A DNA stretch of 64,000 nt from Shinisaurus crocodilurus (GCA_021292165.1 CM037885.1:12023042-12087041), one strand, 5' to 3'. Counted from the first letter of the stretch, positions 1-11,502 are shown. Numbers and translations: made by a program. The notes: generated from the letters alone by a model not told the origin.

Positions 1-880
1 CCACCCAGCTCAGGCAAAGAATCCTTCCTCTCCCCCCCAAGCCAGGGGTGAATAATCCCCACCTCACCTCATAAGCGAGACTGGAAGGGAGGGGGGGGCA
101 AGACCCACAGACAAGGACCCCAGGGAAAAGGAATTTTGCTCATTGCTGACTGGCGTGGGCCCGTCGTGCGTCCAGCAAGTTCTGGCGCCACCCCATTGGC
201 ACCCAGTGCACTTCCAAACTGCTGCCCTTTACCAACTGAATGGCGGCGAGTGAGACTGGTCCTCTCAGGATCAGATTTGGGCAGTGGTAAATTTTGAACT
301 TAGTGCAGTCGCCTATGGCCACATCCGCAAGCAGAGTCCAAACATGTAGACACCTGTTGTTGATCCATATCTTGGTGTGTGCATTCGGCATGCCTTGTTT
401 GTACATCTTTTGGAAATCGAATGGGTTTTAATTATACCCGTTCAAGGCCAGTCCACCCCAAAATACTTTGCATTACAACAAGGATAGCGCAGGACAACAG
501 ATTGTTGCTGGAAAAATCCATTTCCCTCCAGCTACTGTGAGGATGGCAGCTGAGCTCAGCGGGAGCAGGGAATCCTGAAGGGAGTGGCATGGCAGGTGAC
601 GTCATTGTCCTTGCTTATCAAAAAGACCCAGCGCTTCAACCCTGTGAGTCCGGGCTATGTTACACCACTGGATTTGGGAGGACTGGAGAGAAAACCGGGG
701 CTCAGCTTGAGCCAGGTCTCGGCACCAGAAAACTCATTCCAGGGTTCAGTCCTGGAAGAGGGGAAGATATAAGAAAGCTGAGATTGCATCTGCGGAGAGC
801 CTTCCCTAATTACTGAACTTTTGTTTATTTTATTCTTATCATTTTATTATTATTGCGGCATTTATGTGACATATTATGCT
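1..880. other. Unassigned intergenic sequence
   Basis: No gene, splice-consistent exon or known repeat family was recognised. Short ORFs here show no family motif. Confidence 0.4.
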
Positions 881-899
881 ACTCAGTGGCCTTCAGAAC

Positions 900-1085
900 A
901 ACTATATTTATACCCCCCTTCCTCCAAAGAGCTTGTCAGCATACATGGTTCTTCCCCCTTTTTATCCTCATAACAACCTTGTGAGATAGGTTATGTCCGA
1001 GACAGAGAGCGACTGGCCCACTGTCAGCCAATGAGCTTCATGGCTGAATGGGGATTTGAACTCAAGTCTAAGGCTGTGGATTTGA
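900..1085 (-). mobile_element. MIR-like tRNA-derived SINE fragment
   Basis: In minus orientation this shows the core found in all copies of the family here: ACAACCTTGTGAGATAGGTT, then ACTGGCC, GAGCTTCATGGCTGAATGGG and TTTGAACTC. The tRNA-like head is missing. Confidence 0.6.
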
Positions 1086-1134
1086 ACCTGAGTCTCACAT
1101 ATAAGTATGCCTGCACTTTAAAATCACCAACAGA

Positions 1135-1500
1135 GGCCCTTCTCCCTTGCCCACCTTTGAGGGCAGTTAAGTGGGCAAGTACACAAGAAAGGGCCTTTTC
1201 TGCAGTGGCCCCGTACCCCTGAAATGGGTTGCCATCAGGAATCCATCAGGCCCCATCCTTGCAAGGTTTTTAGGAAGGCCCTGGGGTTTTAGTTACAATT
1301 GTGTTTTAGATTTTAGTATTGTTTTGGTTGGGTGTTTTATTGCTGGCGTTTGTTGATTTTATTAATTTTTGTTCAATTACTGATTTTGTTAAAATACTGA
1401 TAATTTTATCAGTATATGGGATTTTACTGTATAGGACTTTATAAGCTGCCTTGGGAGGGCTCTTGCCTTGAAAGCTGGCCTAGAAATAAATAAATAAACA
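1135..1500 (+). mobile_element. L2-like LINE 3' end
   Basis: Decayed C-terminal and 3' UTR sequence of an L2-type LINE: a region like KRAFSAVAP followed by an AT-rich stretch, a TAAGCTGCCTTGGGAGGG motif and an AAATAAATAAATAAAC tail. Same layout as the 3' ends of the L2 copies at 51-59 kb. Confidence 0.5.
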
Positions 1501-1624
1501 AACAAATAAATGCATGTATGCATGCATGCCAGTAGCTCATCAGCGTCAGGGGTCTCTACAACCAGCATCCTGCAAGGACTTCCAGGCACATTTGAACCCT
1601 GGAAACCTTAGGCACTGTTTTCTC

Positions 1625-1775
1625 CAAGTGCTTAGAGCACTTTGTATACAAATTTTCTAAGTCGTATGCATCAGCTCAGTAGTCTTTGCACAACCCTGCA
1701 AGGTAGGCCAATAATCTTTATTTCCCTCTTTCAGATGGAGCAGGAGGGCTGAGGCTAAGAGACAGTGGTCTTGCT
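1625..1775 (-). mobile_element. MIR-like SINE fragment
   Basis: ACAACCCTGCAAGGTAGGCC followed by a TTTCAGATGGAGCAGGAGGG-like stretch and GAGGCTAAGAGACAG is the MIR core in inverted orientation. Confidence 0.5.
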
Positions 1776-2074
1776 AGGGTGGGATACATTTTTAAAATAA
1801 ATAAAATACACACACACATATATCCTTCCATCTACAGGAGCCTGTGTGGGACACTTAAATTGGGGCTCCTAGTATTGCAATTATACACATTTTACTATGG
1901 ATTCATACTATCTTGCAGAATTGTCATAAGGATTACAAAGGTCATGTACATAAGCAGTGCTATAATGATAACAAAAAGTTGGGCCTTTAATAAAATATTG
2001 CAGGGCATGCTTACCTCCTAGGTGTGTCCCTGTTCAGGCAGGGTACCAGCCATACTATCCTCCAGTATACTATA

Positions 2075-2960
2075 AGTTTCAGAACATAAGAAGAGCCATG
2101 CTGGATCAGACCAAGGGTCCATCTAATCCAGCATTCTGTTCACACAGTGGCCAACCAGCTGCCCACGGGATCTCACAAGCAGGATATGAGTGCAACAGCA
2201 CCCTAAGGCCCATGTTTCCCGGCAACTGGTGTACATAGGCATGCTGCCTTTGATACTGGAGGTAGCATAGAGCCATCAGGACTAGTAGCCATGGATAGCC
2301 TTCTCCTCCAGGAATTTGTCCAATCCCCTTTCAAAGCCATCCAAATCGGTGGCCATCACTGCATCTTGTGTGAACTGAATTCCATAGTTTAACTACGTAT
2401 GTGCTGTGTGAAGAAGGACTTCCTTTTATCTGTCCTGTTCTGAATCTCCCACCAATCGGCTTCATGCAATGACCCCTTTGGGTTCTAGTATTATGAGAGA
2501 GGGAGAAAAATGTCTCCCTATCCATTTTCTCCACACCGTGTTATAATGTTGTACGCCTCTATCATGTCTCCCCCTGCTCGCCTTTTTTCTAAGCTAAACC
2601 CAGTTGTTGTAACCTTTCCTCATAGGGGAGTTGCTCCAGCCCCTTGATCATTTTACTTGCTCTTTTCTGCACTTTCCCCAACTCTACAATGTCCTTTTTT
2701 AGGTGCGGTGACCAGAACTGTACACAGTATTCTAACTGCGGTCACACCATAGATTTGTATAAGAGGCAGTATGATATTGGCAGTTTTATTTTCAATTCCT
2801 TTCCTAATTATGTCCAACACGGAATTTGCCTTTTTCACAGCTCCACACACTGGGTCACCCGCTAGCTCAGATCCCATCAGTTTATATTTTAAGTTGGGGG
2901 TTGGTTGTTTTTGCCCCAATGTGCATCACTTTATACTTGCTTACATTGAACCGTATTTGC
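2075..2960 (-). mobile_element. CR1-group LINE 3' part
   Basis: The minus strand encodes a decayed end of a CR1-group ORF2 and its 3' UTR. The same sequence occurs inverted at 36369-37032, and its terminal part (AGAGCCATGCTGGATCAGAC) again at 43512-43700. It is 5' truncated, with several stops. Reading from 2960 down gives the C-terminal region, then the UTR ending near 2075. Confidence 0.75.
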
Positions 2961-3585
2961 CATTTTGCTGCTTTTAAGTATTTCAAGCAGACAATTCCAC
3001 TCCTTCCCTCTGTTCTCCATTTTTTTAATTTCAAATGAAATAAATTCTGAGGCTACTGAGCATGCTGAGTCCTTGTCTGGCTGTTTCTTGGATTTTTGTG
3101 TAGGGGGTCTCAAAAACAACTTTTTTTTTGGGTACTTCTGCGAAGCCTGGGGTTCCCCTGAGCACACTTGTACTTCCCTTTGTTTCTCTGTGCTCCAGTC
3201 CTGTCGTCACTTGCCCCCTGAGTTGATGATTAGATGGAGTGGCTACTACTATTATAGTTAAACACATGCGCCAATAAGAAAAAAATGAAAAAGGTAAACT
3301 TTTCTCAGCCGTATACCACTAGGACATGAAAAGTGGCACCTGATGAAATTCTCCCTTATGTACAACTAGAGGCATTTCAAACACTACAAAACTGGTTTGT
3401 TATTCTCTCTCCTGAGGGAACCATGGGATTTGTAGTTTTGTCAGGGAAGCTAGAGTTAACAGAGAATTCTCCACTCCCGAATGAAACAACAGTGTGTGTT
3501 CTTTGAGGGAAGCAGCCTGTAAAGCATAGGGTAAAAATACCCTGTTAAAAATAGAACACTGGCACCTTGCCAGAAGAGGAAGCTG
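2961..3585. other. Unassigned intergenic sequence
   Basis: No recognisable gene. 2961-3165 may be further decayed CR1; the rest shows no known family. Confidence 0.35.
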
Positions 3586-3586
3586 C

Positions 3587-3618
<32 letters not shown>

Positions 3619-3642
3619 CACGCACACATGCACACACACACC
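3586..3642. repeat. TG/CA microsatellite
   Basis: TG dinucleotide run followed by an interrupted CACACATGCACACA stretch. Confidence 0.95.
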
Positions 3643-4354
3643 ATATCTCCCAGGACTTTGCAAACACAGACTTTATTTTTTGGAGACAGAAAGAGAATAA
3701 GGGGGATACATTAATTTTTTGCTTTAGTTTATAGGAACTCCAGATCCATTTCTAGATTATTAAAAAATAACATGCATTACCCACATGCTTCAAAGCCCTA
3801 CAAAATGGATACACCAGACCACATTTCACTTTGCCTCAATTTATAAACAAACTATTCCTAAGGAGGGCAAAATGTCTCCCGCTCAAGTGGCTAATCATTG
3901 TTTCCATGTGTTGTTGAGAAACTGAGTCAGGGAGAGTAAGGCCCAAGGGTCACCCACCAAGGCATCACCTGAACAGGGTTTGCACAGGGCTGCCACCAGG
4001 GGTCGGCACAGTTGGGCATTTGCTGAGGCCCACACCGCAGCAGGGAACCCACTGGCCCCGCTGCCCATTCTCCGTGCCATCGCTGCCTCTTCACCTGCTC
4101 TCTCCAAGCAACTAAGGATCAAACTACACATCACATTAATTGTGTCGCATGTAGCAGAGCTGTTGTTGTTTTTACTCTAGAGTAAGTGCATGCATCCCAA
4201 TTCAGATTGGGACCACCAGACACTGGAAGAAGAGGATTAAACCACCCTCGCACCATTTGCTTCCCCAAATCCTGCCTCCTCCCCAAAGGTTAATTTAATA
4301 TTTTTTTTAAAGGCTCCATTGATGCCAACAGAGACTTCTCCCACTTTTTCTAAA

Positions 4355-4365
4355 CTGTGTGTGTG

Positions 4366-4398
<33 letters not shown>

Positions 4399-4405
4399 AT
4401 GTATG
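4355..4405. repeat. TG microsatellite
   Basis: GT dinucleotide run with two GAGT interruptions. Confidence 0.95.
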
Positions 4406-4465
4406 AATTCAGGAAGCAAACAATGGGTGGGGGAAGGGAATATTCCCCTCCCAGTGTGCAATGGT

Positions 4466-4578
4466 CCCATTACTTGGATGGGAGGACCCCTCCTCTAGTT
4501 TCCTGCATTGAGCAGGGGGTTGGACTCGATAGCCTTGTAGGCTCCTTCCAACTCTATGATCTATAAATCTATAAATCT
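4466..4578 (+). mobile_element. 5S rRNA-headed SINE with CR1-like tail, 5' truncated
   Basis: Begins inside the 5S-like head at TACTTGGATGGGAGGACC and runs on into the CR1-like tail with GGACTCGATAGCCTTG and CTTCCAACTCTATGATCTAT. Only the last part of the head remains. Compare the fuller copy at 29411-29582. Confidence 0.7.
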
Positions 4579-4663
4579 ACATTTACTTGAGAGTAAAAAA
4601 ACCCCATTAAGCCTAAGCTACACGCTATACAATTAGCACAACATGTAGTTTGACTCTGAGCAG

Positions 4664-4892
4664 TGAGAGCCAGCATGGCATAGTGGTTAGAGTGCTGGAC
4701 TGGGACTCGGGAGATCCAAGTTCTAGTCCCCACTCAGCCATGAAGCTCACTGGGTGACTTTGGACCAGTCACTGACGCTCAGCCTAGCCTACCTCACAGG
4801 GTTGTTGTGAGGATAAAATAGAGAGGAAGATTATGTAAACTGCCTTGGGCTCCTTGCAGGGAAAAAGGCCAGATATAAATATAATAAATTAA
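4664..4892 (+). mobile_element. tRNA-derived SINE (MIR/Sauria-like), near full length
   Basis: The head carries pol III A-box-like TAGTGGTTAGAGTGCTGGAC and B-box-like AAGTTCTAGTCCC. The body then has GAAGCTCACTGGGTGACTTT, CTCACAGGGTTGTTGTGAGG and a tail ending ATATAAATATAATAAATT. Other copies in the window share this layout. Confidence 0.85.
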
Positions 4893-5520
4893 ACAATCAC
4901 TTGCCTTGCTCTTTCCCACTGGATTAGGCCCAGAGGAATAGGGCAGCAACAACAGTGATGAGGTATCTTACTCCTCAAAACCTGAGCTGACACTGGATTC
5001 GAACTCAGATCCCAGAGCACCATTCACTAGCTTGGCATGGTAGACACAGCTATGCTATATGGTTGTAACAATTCAAAACCGTTTGACCTTATCACAGCTC
5101 TGCCCCAGGACAAAGAACCCTGGGAATTATCACCTCCTTAGGTGGTTTTGTTTTAGATCACTGCTGCTTGGTCTTGACTGAACTCTGGGGGCCGTGACAG
5201 CTAAACAAGCTTGAAACTCGTTTATGTTTATAACATCATGTAATGACAGAGGGTGAATGCAGGCCAAGTGATAACTTATCGCACTGAGCACCTAATTGCT
5301 TGACAACTGGTCATTTGTAGGGGAGGCCTGTGAGAGTTTGGAGCCTCAGAGAATCTAAATGATACCTGCCCTCACCCCACATCCAGATAACAGTGGAACA
5401 ATAACTTAAATAACTGACCATTTTGATAGCTTTCCTGGAGCTGCAAATCTGCTCCCCGTGGAGACTATTAGGCTGAGTGAGGCAACCACTGCAGGTAGCT
5501 AATTTTCCCAATGAGTTATT
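4893..5520. other. Unassigned intergenic sequence
   Basis: No gene recognised. A short stretch near 4985-5050 resembles an inverted tRNA-SINE head (GGATTCGAACTCAGATCCC) but is too decayed to call. Confidence 0.35.
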
Positions 5521-5528
5521 TAACTTAG

Positions 5529-5662
5529 GGAGCAATCCTATGCATGTTTAGACAGAAAAAAGTCATACAGCTCCCAGCATTCCCCAGCCAACCATGCTGG
5601 CTGGGGAATTCTGGGAGTTATTGGACTTTCTCTCTCTCCAAACATGTGTCGGATTGCACCCT
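5529..5662. mobile_element. Fold-back mini-transposon, GCAATCCTATGCA family
   Basis: Almost the whole element is an inverted repeat. The left arm has GCAATCCTATGCATGTTTAG and CAGCTCCCAGCATTCCCCAG; the right arm has the complementary GGAATTCTGGGAG and GGATTGCACCC. Related copies lie at 11503, 15063 and 62064. It is non-autonomous, and I could not set its target duplication. Confidence 0.7.
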
Positions 5663-6007
5663 TATTCTTTTATTTTTACTGCCAGGGAGGAGGAAGAGCT
5701 ACTTGTGGGATTTTTCTGCTTCAGTTGCCAGAATACCTAGACTGGCCTTGAGTATTCTGAAACTTGTCTGGAGGGACTGGGGGTGCCATTTCCTGCCCTA
5801 ATTTGGGCAGAAAAGGACTTTCCCAGCACTTACTACTACTTTGGTCCTCTTAACTCACGATGCCCGGCACTGAACATTCTAGATGCAAAGCATGTGCCCT
5901 ATCCACTGTGGTGGTAAGCACCCTTCCAGTCGCCACCAAATCCCTCCTCCAAATAGCCTCCCACATAGAAAAAGCAGTTGTACTTCTGTTACAAGTCCAT
6001 TCGTGTA

Positions 6008-6160
6008 CACTAGGGGTGCAGAACCTACTCCCCATGGGCCAAAATCCAGCTCAGCTGGGGTCCGAAAGCGGCCCTCTACGGGTTCTCTAGATTGACACGC
6101 CCCTTTACCTGGCCCCAGCCCCTTTCCTGATCATCTGGTGGTTTCCGGCTTTCTGAGTTG
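6008..6160. mobile_element. hAT-type element fragment
   Basis: AGGGGTGCAGAACCTACTCC, GGGCCAAAATCCAGC and GCCCCTTTACCTGG resemble the terminal part of the hAT element at 7555-8254. It is an outer fragment whose other end was not found. Confidence 0.4.
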
Positions 6161-6194
6161 TTCCCGTTCTAAAAGGTTGAAATGCCTCTCTTAA

Positions 6195-6610
6195 GGCTTA
6201 TACTACAGTCAACATCTGAGGCCTTCCACCGAGTGCCCCATCCGAGGGAGGCTCAGAGGATGGCAACAAGGGGAGGGCCTTCTCAGTGGTGCCCCCCCCC
6301 AATTTTGGAATGATCTCCCCACTGAGGCCCATCTGGCAGCAACACTGTCATCTTTTTGGTGTCAGGTTAAGACCGCCCTCTACCCCCAGGCATTTAATGG
6401 TATTTAAATGGGGCATTTATGTCAGCTGTCTTTTTTAAAAAAAAACATGTCTAGTATTTTTTTATTGAAATTGTTTTTAGCTGTTTTAAAATTTTGTATA
6501 TTGAAATTTTATGTGGTATTTTATTATTTGCGCTTTTGCAATTTTATGAATTGTTGTGAAGCCCCTAGCCTAGAGAGCTTCGGCTTTGGGAGGGATGGAA
6601 ATGAAATAAT
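6195..6610 (+). mobile_element. L2-like LINE 3' end
   Basis: Contains an L2 C-terminus remnant (CATCCGAGGGAGGCTCAGAG, GGAGGGCCTTCTCAGTGG, then AGGTTAAGACCGCCCTCTAC), an AT-rich UTR and AGAGAGCTTCGGCTTTGGGA. It matches the order at 59150-59560. Confidence 0.75.
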
Positions 6611-6619
6611 AATTATTAT

Positions 6620-6765
6620 ATACTGGCTACAATATGCTGGTATTTTTGGTATGTTGGCCTTGCCCTAGTTTGCCTTTGGCTCCACCCACCACTGGAATGT
6701 GGACCCCCAAGAGCTTCTCTGAAACTGAATTCAAGGCTACCGTTGCTAATTTTGGTGTGGGTCCA
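6620..6765. mobile_element. hAT-type element fragment, inverted relative to 7555-8254
   Basis: CAATATGCTGGTATTTTTGG and the following TTTGGCTCCACCCACCACTG match the reverse complement of about 7600-7710. Confidence 0.5.
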
Positions 6766-6899
6766 GACGGACAGCTCCTACTGCTAACAATCAAAAAGCA
6801 TTGTGCAGCAGTTCCTTCTTTTCCACCTTAATGGATTTCTTTTTTCTGTTAAGAAGAAAGACGGAAGAAGCAGCAGCGGAAAAACACAGGAGGGTCACA

Positions 6900-7450
6900 C
6901 AGGGCTGGCGGCTACCGCTAGGCAAACTTAGGCGGTTGCCTAGGGCGCGTGGCTGAAGAGGGCGCAGAAACGCTGCGCTCCTCTTCGCTGCCGCCGCCGC
7001 GCCGCCCGTGCTCCCGCCGAAGCCACTGCCGCCGCCGCGCCTCCCCCCGCCTGCCGCTGTGCCTCCCCGCCCGCCGCCCCCACGACTCCCCCTCCCCCCG
7101 CGACTCCCCTTCCCCCCTCCCCTGCCACCTACCTTCTCTGCGTCGCTTCCGGAACCCCGCCCACGTTGTTTTGGCGAGAGGAACCAGGGCAACAGGGCTG
7201 TTTAAGCCCTGTTGCCCTGGTTTCCCCGGCAAAAAACAGAGCGCGGGGGTCCCGTCGCGTCACTTCCTCCTCGGAGGCGGTGGCAGCCAGGGCGGGGGAA
7301 GGTAGGTAGGTAGGTAGGTAGGTGGTGGCGGCGGCGTGGGGGGGGTGTTGCAGAGCAGGGCTGCTTTGCTCCGGAGCCCCCCCCACGGCACGAGAGGGGG
7401 GCGCAAATTTTATTTCGCCTAGGGCACCAAACTGCCCTGCACCGGTCCTG
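6900..7450. mobile_element. Non-autonomous hAT element with GC-rich core
   Basis: Bounded by a perfect 8-bp duplication GGGTCACA (6892-6899 and 7451-7458). The ends are CAGGGCTGGCGGC and CACCGGTCCTG. Subterminal TGCCTAGGGCGC on the left mirrors CGCCTAGGGCACC on the right. The core is strongly CpG-rich (6980-7130), contains a near-perfect 17-bp hairpin at 7186-7224 and a GGTA run at 7300-7323. Its long GC-rich ORFs are compositional and encode nothing recognisable. A 167-bp relative lies at 57578-57744. Confidence 0.85.
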
Positions 7451-7554
7451 GGGTCACAAAAGGAAGACAACGGTACTTTGACCTCTCATAAAATTCTGTG
7501 TTTGAGGCAGGGCAATGGCAGCATAAAAGCCTTGTATGAAAACACCCTTTAATT

Positions 7555-8254
7555 CAGGGGTGGGGAACTTCTTTCAGCCCAAGGGCCAAATTCAATTTTG
7601 GGGAAGCTCTCAGGGGCCATATTCTAGTGGTGGATGGGTCCGAAGGCAAAGGGGGCGGGATCTGAAGGCAAAAGGGGTGGGTTGAAGAATTCGCAAAAAT
7701 ACCAGCATATTTTAATTTAAAGCTCTTACTGCTGGTAACTAAGGACTTTTCTACATGAGCCACTCGTCATTCCCTACTCACAGTTGTTTACGGGTTCTCT
7801 AGACAATGTGTGACCCTCCAGTTTTGCTTTTGTGTCTAATCAGCACTTTAGGCAAGTTTGTTTAGAACAGGGGAAATGCGGCATTTCATTGTGAAAGCGA
7901 AAGAAAGCATGATTTCCTCTTGTGTATTTGCGCTATTCCACTCTACCACAGTGCCACCTAGAGGTTATATGGTAGAAAAGCAGGAAAGGAAACACTTCCT
8001 CGTGTAGTGCTCTGATCTCAATTCTGTGACGAAACCGAAAGTAGATGCCGTGGATTAACAGCCTATTTAACAGCCTTGTGTAGAAAAGCTCCAAGCTTTA
8101 CCAGAGGCATTTCAAGCTTTTAGCATGGTGGGAAAAAACTGCACAAGAGCCAGGAAACGACCAAAGGATCAGTGGTTGGGGGAAGGGGGCGTGGCTATCT
8201 AGGGAACCCCAAAGGGCCAGATCGGGACCTCAGGCTTCAGCTTTCCTAACCCTG
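7555..8254. mobile_element. Non-autonomous hAT element with nested insertion
   Basis: An 8-bp duplication CTTTAATT (7547-7554 and 8255-8262) flanks ends CAGGGGTGGGGAAC and its imperfect complement TTCCTAACCCTG. No transposase is present. About half its length (7745-8092) is a second element of another family, so the host is older. Confidence 0.88.
7745..8092. mobile_element. CTTTTCTACATGA terminal-repeat element, nested in a hAT
   Basis: The ends GACTTTTCTACATGAG and CTTGTGTAGAAAAGC are complementary. The body shares GCTCACAGTTGTTTACGGGT, CAGTGCCACCTAGAGGTTA and AACAGCC with copies at 12190, 26600 and 39955. It has no coding capacity. The superfamily was not identified. Confidence 0.7.
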
Positions 8255-8309
8255 CTTTAATTTAATGTTTAGTTACATGAGCTGGTGCAGGATAGTAGCT
8301 AATAGACTG

Positions 8310-8548
8310 AGTTATGAATCATGAAGTCTTCAGGTTTCCATCTGATCTCCATCAGCCACAAACCCAGCAGGTGGTCTTAAGCAAGCCTCTCTCTCTCAGC
8401 CCCACCCCCACCCCCACCCCCACCCACCTGTCTGCAATATGGGATAATAATACTTGCTTACTTTACAAGGTTGTTGTAAGGATTACAAGATAATATATGC
8501 TGTGTACTTAGAGCACACAAAAAGTGCTGTACAAACACTAAGTACTTT
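8310..8548 (+). mobile_element. MIR-like SINE with CCCCA run
   Basis: Tail-side MIR signature: CTGCAATATGGGATAATAAT, CAAGGTTGTTGTAAGGATTA and AAGTGCTGTACAAACAC. A CCCCAC pentamer/hexamer tract interrupts it at 8401-8429. Confidence 0.65.
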
Positions 8549-8629
8549 TGTTGTTGTTGGACAGCAAAATTCCCGCCTGCCAGTTGAAAAGTGAAATTAA
8601 GATATAACACACCAAAGGAAAGTTTTCAA

Positions 8630-9850
8630 AAATAAATAATGTTTTATTTTACGCCATTTATTTTAAAAAAATGTTGTTGGTTGTTTTTTTTTTAAAAAAT
8701 CCTCATCATGATTTTTTTCTTTATAAAAAAAGTCATTAAATAGTCCTTGTTTTATTATTAAAATAAGGCAAATAAATAACATCAACTCCTTCATTTTACT
8801 GCAAGAAAGAGGCTTCCAAAGACCCAATGATCAATATCGTGACAAAAAATGGCGAGGTGACTGGGGTGAATTTGACCCTCCTCTCATGCGGACTACAGTG
8901 TCAACTGTCTTTCCAGGTGAAAAAAACAAAAAAACAAGGCAGAATTTTCCAGCTTCTGTTGCACAATTGTAAACTCTTGTATTTCTTCTTTTGTAATTGT
9001 CAAGTGTCCATAAGGCAAGATAAGAGTTACACTTTCCCTTCTTTTTTTTCCAGGAAAAAAAAAAGCAGAGAGAATCCCTTAAATTGTACAGGATTCATAG
9101 GTATCAAGGTCTGATCTCCAGTTCCAGAAAGGTGAGGGATTTTCTTCTCCTTTTCTGCAAACTTCAACAGAACAACACCACAAGCAAAATCCACTATGTC
9201 CGAGTCCCTCTGTTCAATGGCTGCTGCACTCTTGACTCAGAGCTGCAATGGCATTTCAGTGCAATGAGAATGTTTCCTGTGCAATGCGCATCCCTGTCAG
9301 TGGTTCTATCACCCAGTTGCCCCACCCCAGAGGTGGCTGCATTTCAAAGTGGAGAAGGTGGACACAAAGGCACCCTCAAAATGTGAAAACTCAATACTAA
9401 TAAATAAACTGAGGTCAGGAATGTTTCCAAGGACTGGAAAGTTACCAGCTGAAGCGGGAGAGAAGGGGCAGCTCGAAGCCCCTCACGTCTTGTTGGGATA
9501 AAACAGAGATCCTCCCTGAGATACAGGCACCTTGGGGCTTCTGAACCATCACCAGGCCCTGGGTCCTAGAAGAGAACCCAAGGAGTCTAGACTTCTACTC
9601 TATTGACAAACCACATTGTGGAGGAAAGAAAGAAAGAAGAAAAGAAAGAAAGAAAGAAAGAAAGGGACCCCCCCCCCCAAATGTGAACTCCCACATCTCA
9701 TCCAGGAGAAACTCCTACTAGGCCGTTCTTCACTCCTACAGCTTGGCCAACAAGCCCAAGCATCCCGATTCCTAGCCCTCACTGGCCTGACATTCTGCCT
9801 TATGGCCAGGTATAGGTTTCAGGATCCCCAACCCTTTCCCCCTGCCCAGC
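8630..9850 (-). other. HAS1: Probable HAS1 3' untranslated region with polyadenylation signals
   Basis: Directly downstream of the HAS1 stop. Apart from a GAAA tract near 9620-9678, I see no known repeat in about 8800-9850, which fits a retained UTR. AATAAA on the minus strand occurs at 8662-8657 and 8648-8643, in an A/T-rich block, and would give a UTR of about 1.2 kb. Other AATAAA-like sites exist, so the real end is unproven. Confidence 0.35.
9620..9678. repeat. GAAA tract and poly-C
   Basis: Tetranucleotide purine run followed by a C homopolymer, within the probable HAS1 3' UTR. Confidence 0.9.
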
Positions 9851-10526
9851 TCACACCTCAATACTGTAGAAGTCCGCTCGCTTCCGGCAGCATCTCCGTA
9901 CCCACACCCAATAGAGCATGATCATGAAAGTCCAGTAGCCCACATAAATGGCTGAGCCAACGAGCAGGTACCAGATCTCACTCTGCTTGGCCTCGGTTGT
10001 CCAGTCAGCCAGGGCCTCCTGATAGATGGTATAGATCAGGCCACCCAAGAGGAGTAAGCCCCAGATGGAAACAGGCAGCAGAGGCATGTAGTTCCCCACC
10101 ATTTTCTTTCGGCCTGAAGTGCCCCAGCTACTTTTGTTCATGGTTGCTATGGCGAAGTACTTGGCCGGGAGTAGGCCGCCCATGTACAACACGGCGTAGA
10201 GTGACATGAATATCATGATGGGATTTCTCCTCAGCCAGCAGGCATAAAGAGCCTTCAGGCAGGCCACCAGCTGGACGCAGAGCAGCACCCACAGCACGTC
10301 CCATATGTTCCCCCCGTAAAAGAGCCGCAGGACGGTGGCTGTGACGAAGAAGGGGAAGATTCCGGAGACCACTGACTCATAGGTCATCCATACGTGGTGA
10401 CGGTGCCACCAGAGGGCGTTGTAGAGCCACTCACGGAAATAGGACTTGGTCCAACGGGTCTGCTGTGCCAGCCATCGCAGGAACGAAGACGGGGTCTCTG
10501 AGTAGCAGCGGGAACGGGCTGTGTAC
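9851..10526 (-). CDS. HAS1: Hyaluronan synthase 1, last coding exon (residues 352-576 and stop)
   Basis: Begins with the last base of Lys352 after a TGCCAG acceptor and runs to a TGA at 9853-9851. It holds QQTRW (residues 373-377), needed for polymerising activity in this family, then [15 protein letters not shown] sequence (here [19 protein letters not shown]) and five hydrophobic segments that form the translocation channel, ending SIEV. Summed coding length is 1731 nt, 576 residues, against 578 for human HAS1 as I recall it. [12 protein letters not shown] is the HAS1 version of this stretch. No disruption is visible, so the gene looks intact and functional. Confidence 0.95.
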
Positions 10527-10889
10527 CTGGCACAAGGAAAGGAAGGAAGGAAGGAAGAAGAAAAAGTTAATATTACGAGAACGGGATATGTGTCTACTTC
10601 CAAGCTGGTGTCCTCCAATCCATTGGTCATGCTGGCTGGAGCCGGTGGGAGTTGGAATCCAAAGCATCTGGAGGCTACCAGGTTGGAGGAGGGTAGGATG
10701 GAGGACTTTTGATAAGGGAGATCTGGAAAGGAGACTTCAGCGATGGATAAAGTAAGCCTCAAGTCCCAGCCTCGGTGCTCCTATCTGCAAAATGGGAATG
10801 GGCAGCATCCTTCATCATATGGTTCTTGCTGCTGTTTTTGTGGTACTCTGGCGGTGGTGATGATGAGGAGATGAGACGGAGGCTGCAAA

Positions 10890-11065
10890 AGTGCTGGAAT
10901 AGTTTTATTCTGTGCTGCTGGTTTTTGTCTTGGTTTTATTCTGAGCTGTTTGTTTTTCTTTTGTTTGACTGTTTGCATTTTATGTTTTTAATGTATTGTA
11001 CGCCACTCAGAGAACCGCAGTTATTGAGAGGTTTAAAATTACAGTAATAAATAAATAAAATAACT
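10890..11065 (+). mobile_element. L2-like LINE tail
   Basis: AT-rich UTR with TGTATTGTACGCCACTCAGA and an AATAAATAAATAAAAT tail. Confidence 0.45.
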
Positions 11066-11502
11066 AAAGCACTTTGTTTTTGAAGTGATGTGCAAAAGGA
11101 TAACAAGCCAAGACGACCATGGACAGGACAGGCTTTCGACATTTCTGTTAATGGCAGCATTGTGGAAGAAAGAATCTTACTGGGTGCAGCTTGTCCTAGC
11201 ACAAGTGCTGTGCGGGTTTGAAAAGTCAACTCTGCTTAGTCTGAATAATTCATACAGGCTGCAGAATTTGGCTTTCAGGATACCTTGGTGGAGAACCGAG
11301 GAGGGCCTTTGAGACAGCAACCTCAGGCAGCAGAGAACGGGCGCTAGGGCAGACAGAGCTGAGCCACGCAAGTAAGCCAAGCCTGATGCAGAATATTGGT
11401 ACAGCCCTTGCGTGAACACACTTTCTTTAATTGCTAGATCATCCCTGCCTTCCCAAAGATTTACCTAATGCTAAGCAGGTTTACTCTGGCAAAAGTTCCA
11501 TT

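Noticed and set aside
6791..7305. Several long glycine-, arginine- or proline-rich ORFs
   Set aside because: They arise from the GC-rich core of a hAT element and contain no domain.
10527..10762. Upstream extension of the last HAS1 exon as an open frame to 10762
   Set aside because: The frame stays open past the acceptor TGCCAG at 10527-10532 but reads an intron with a GGAA run; family homology starts at YTARSRC.
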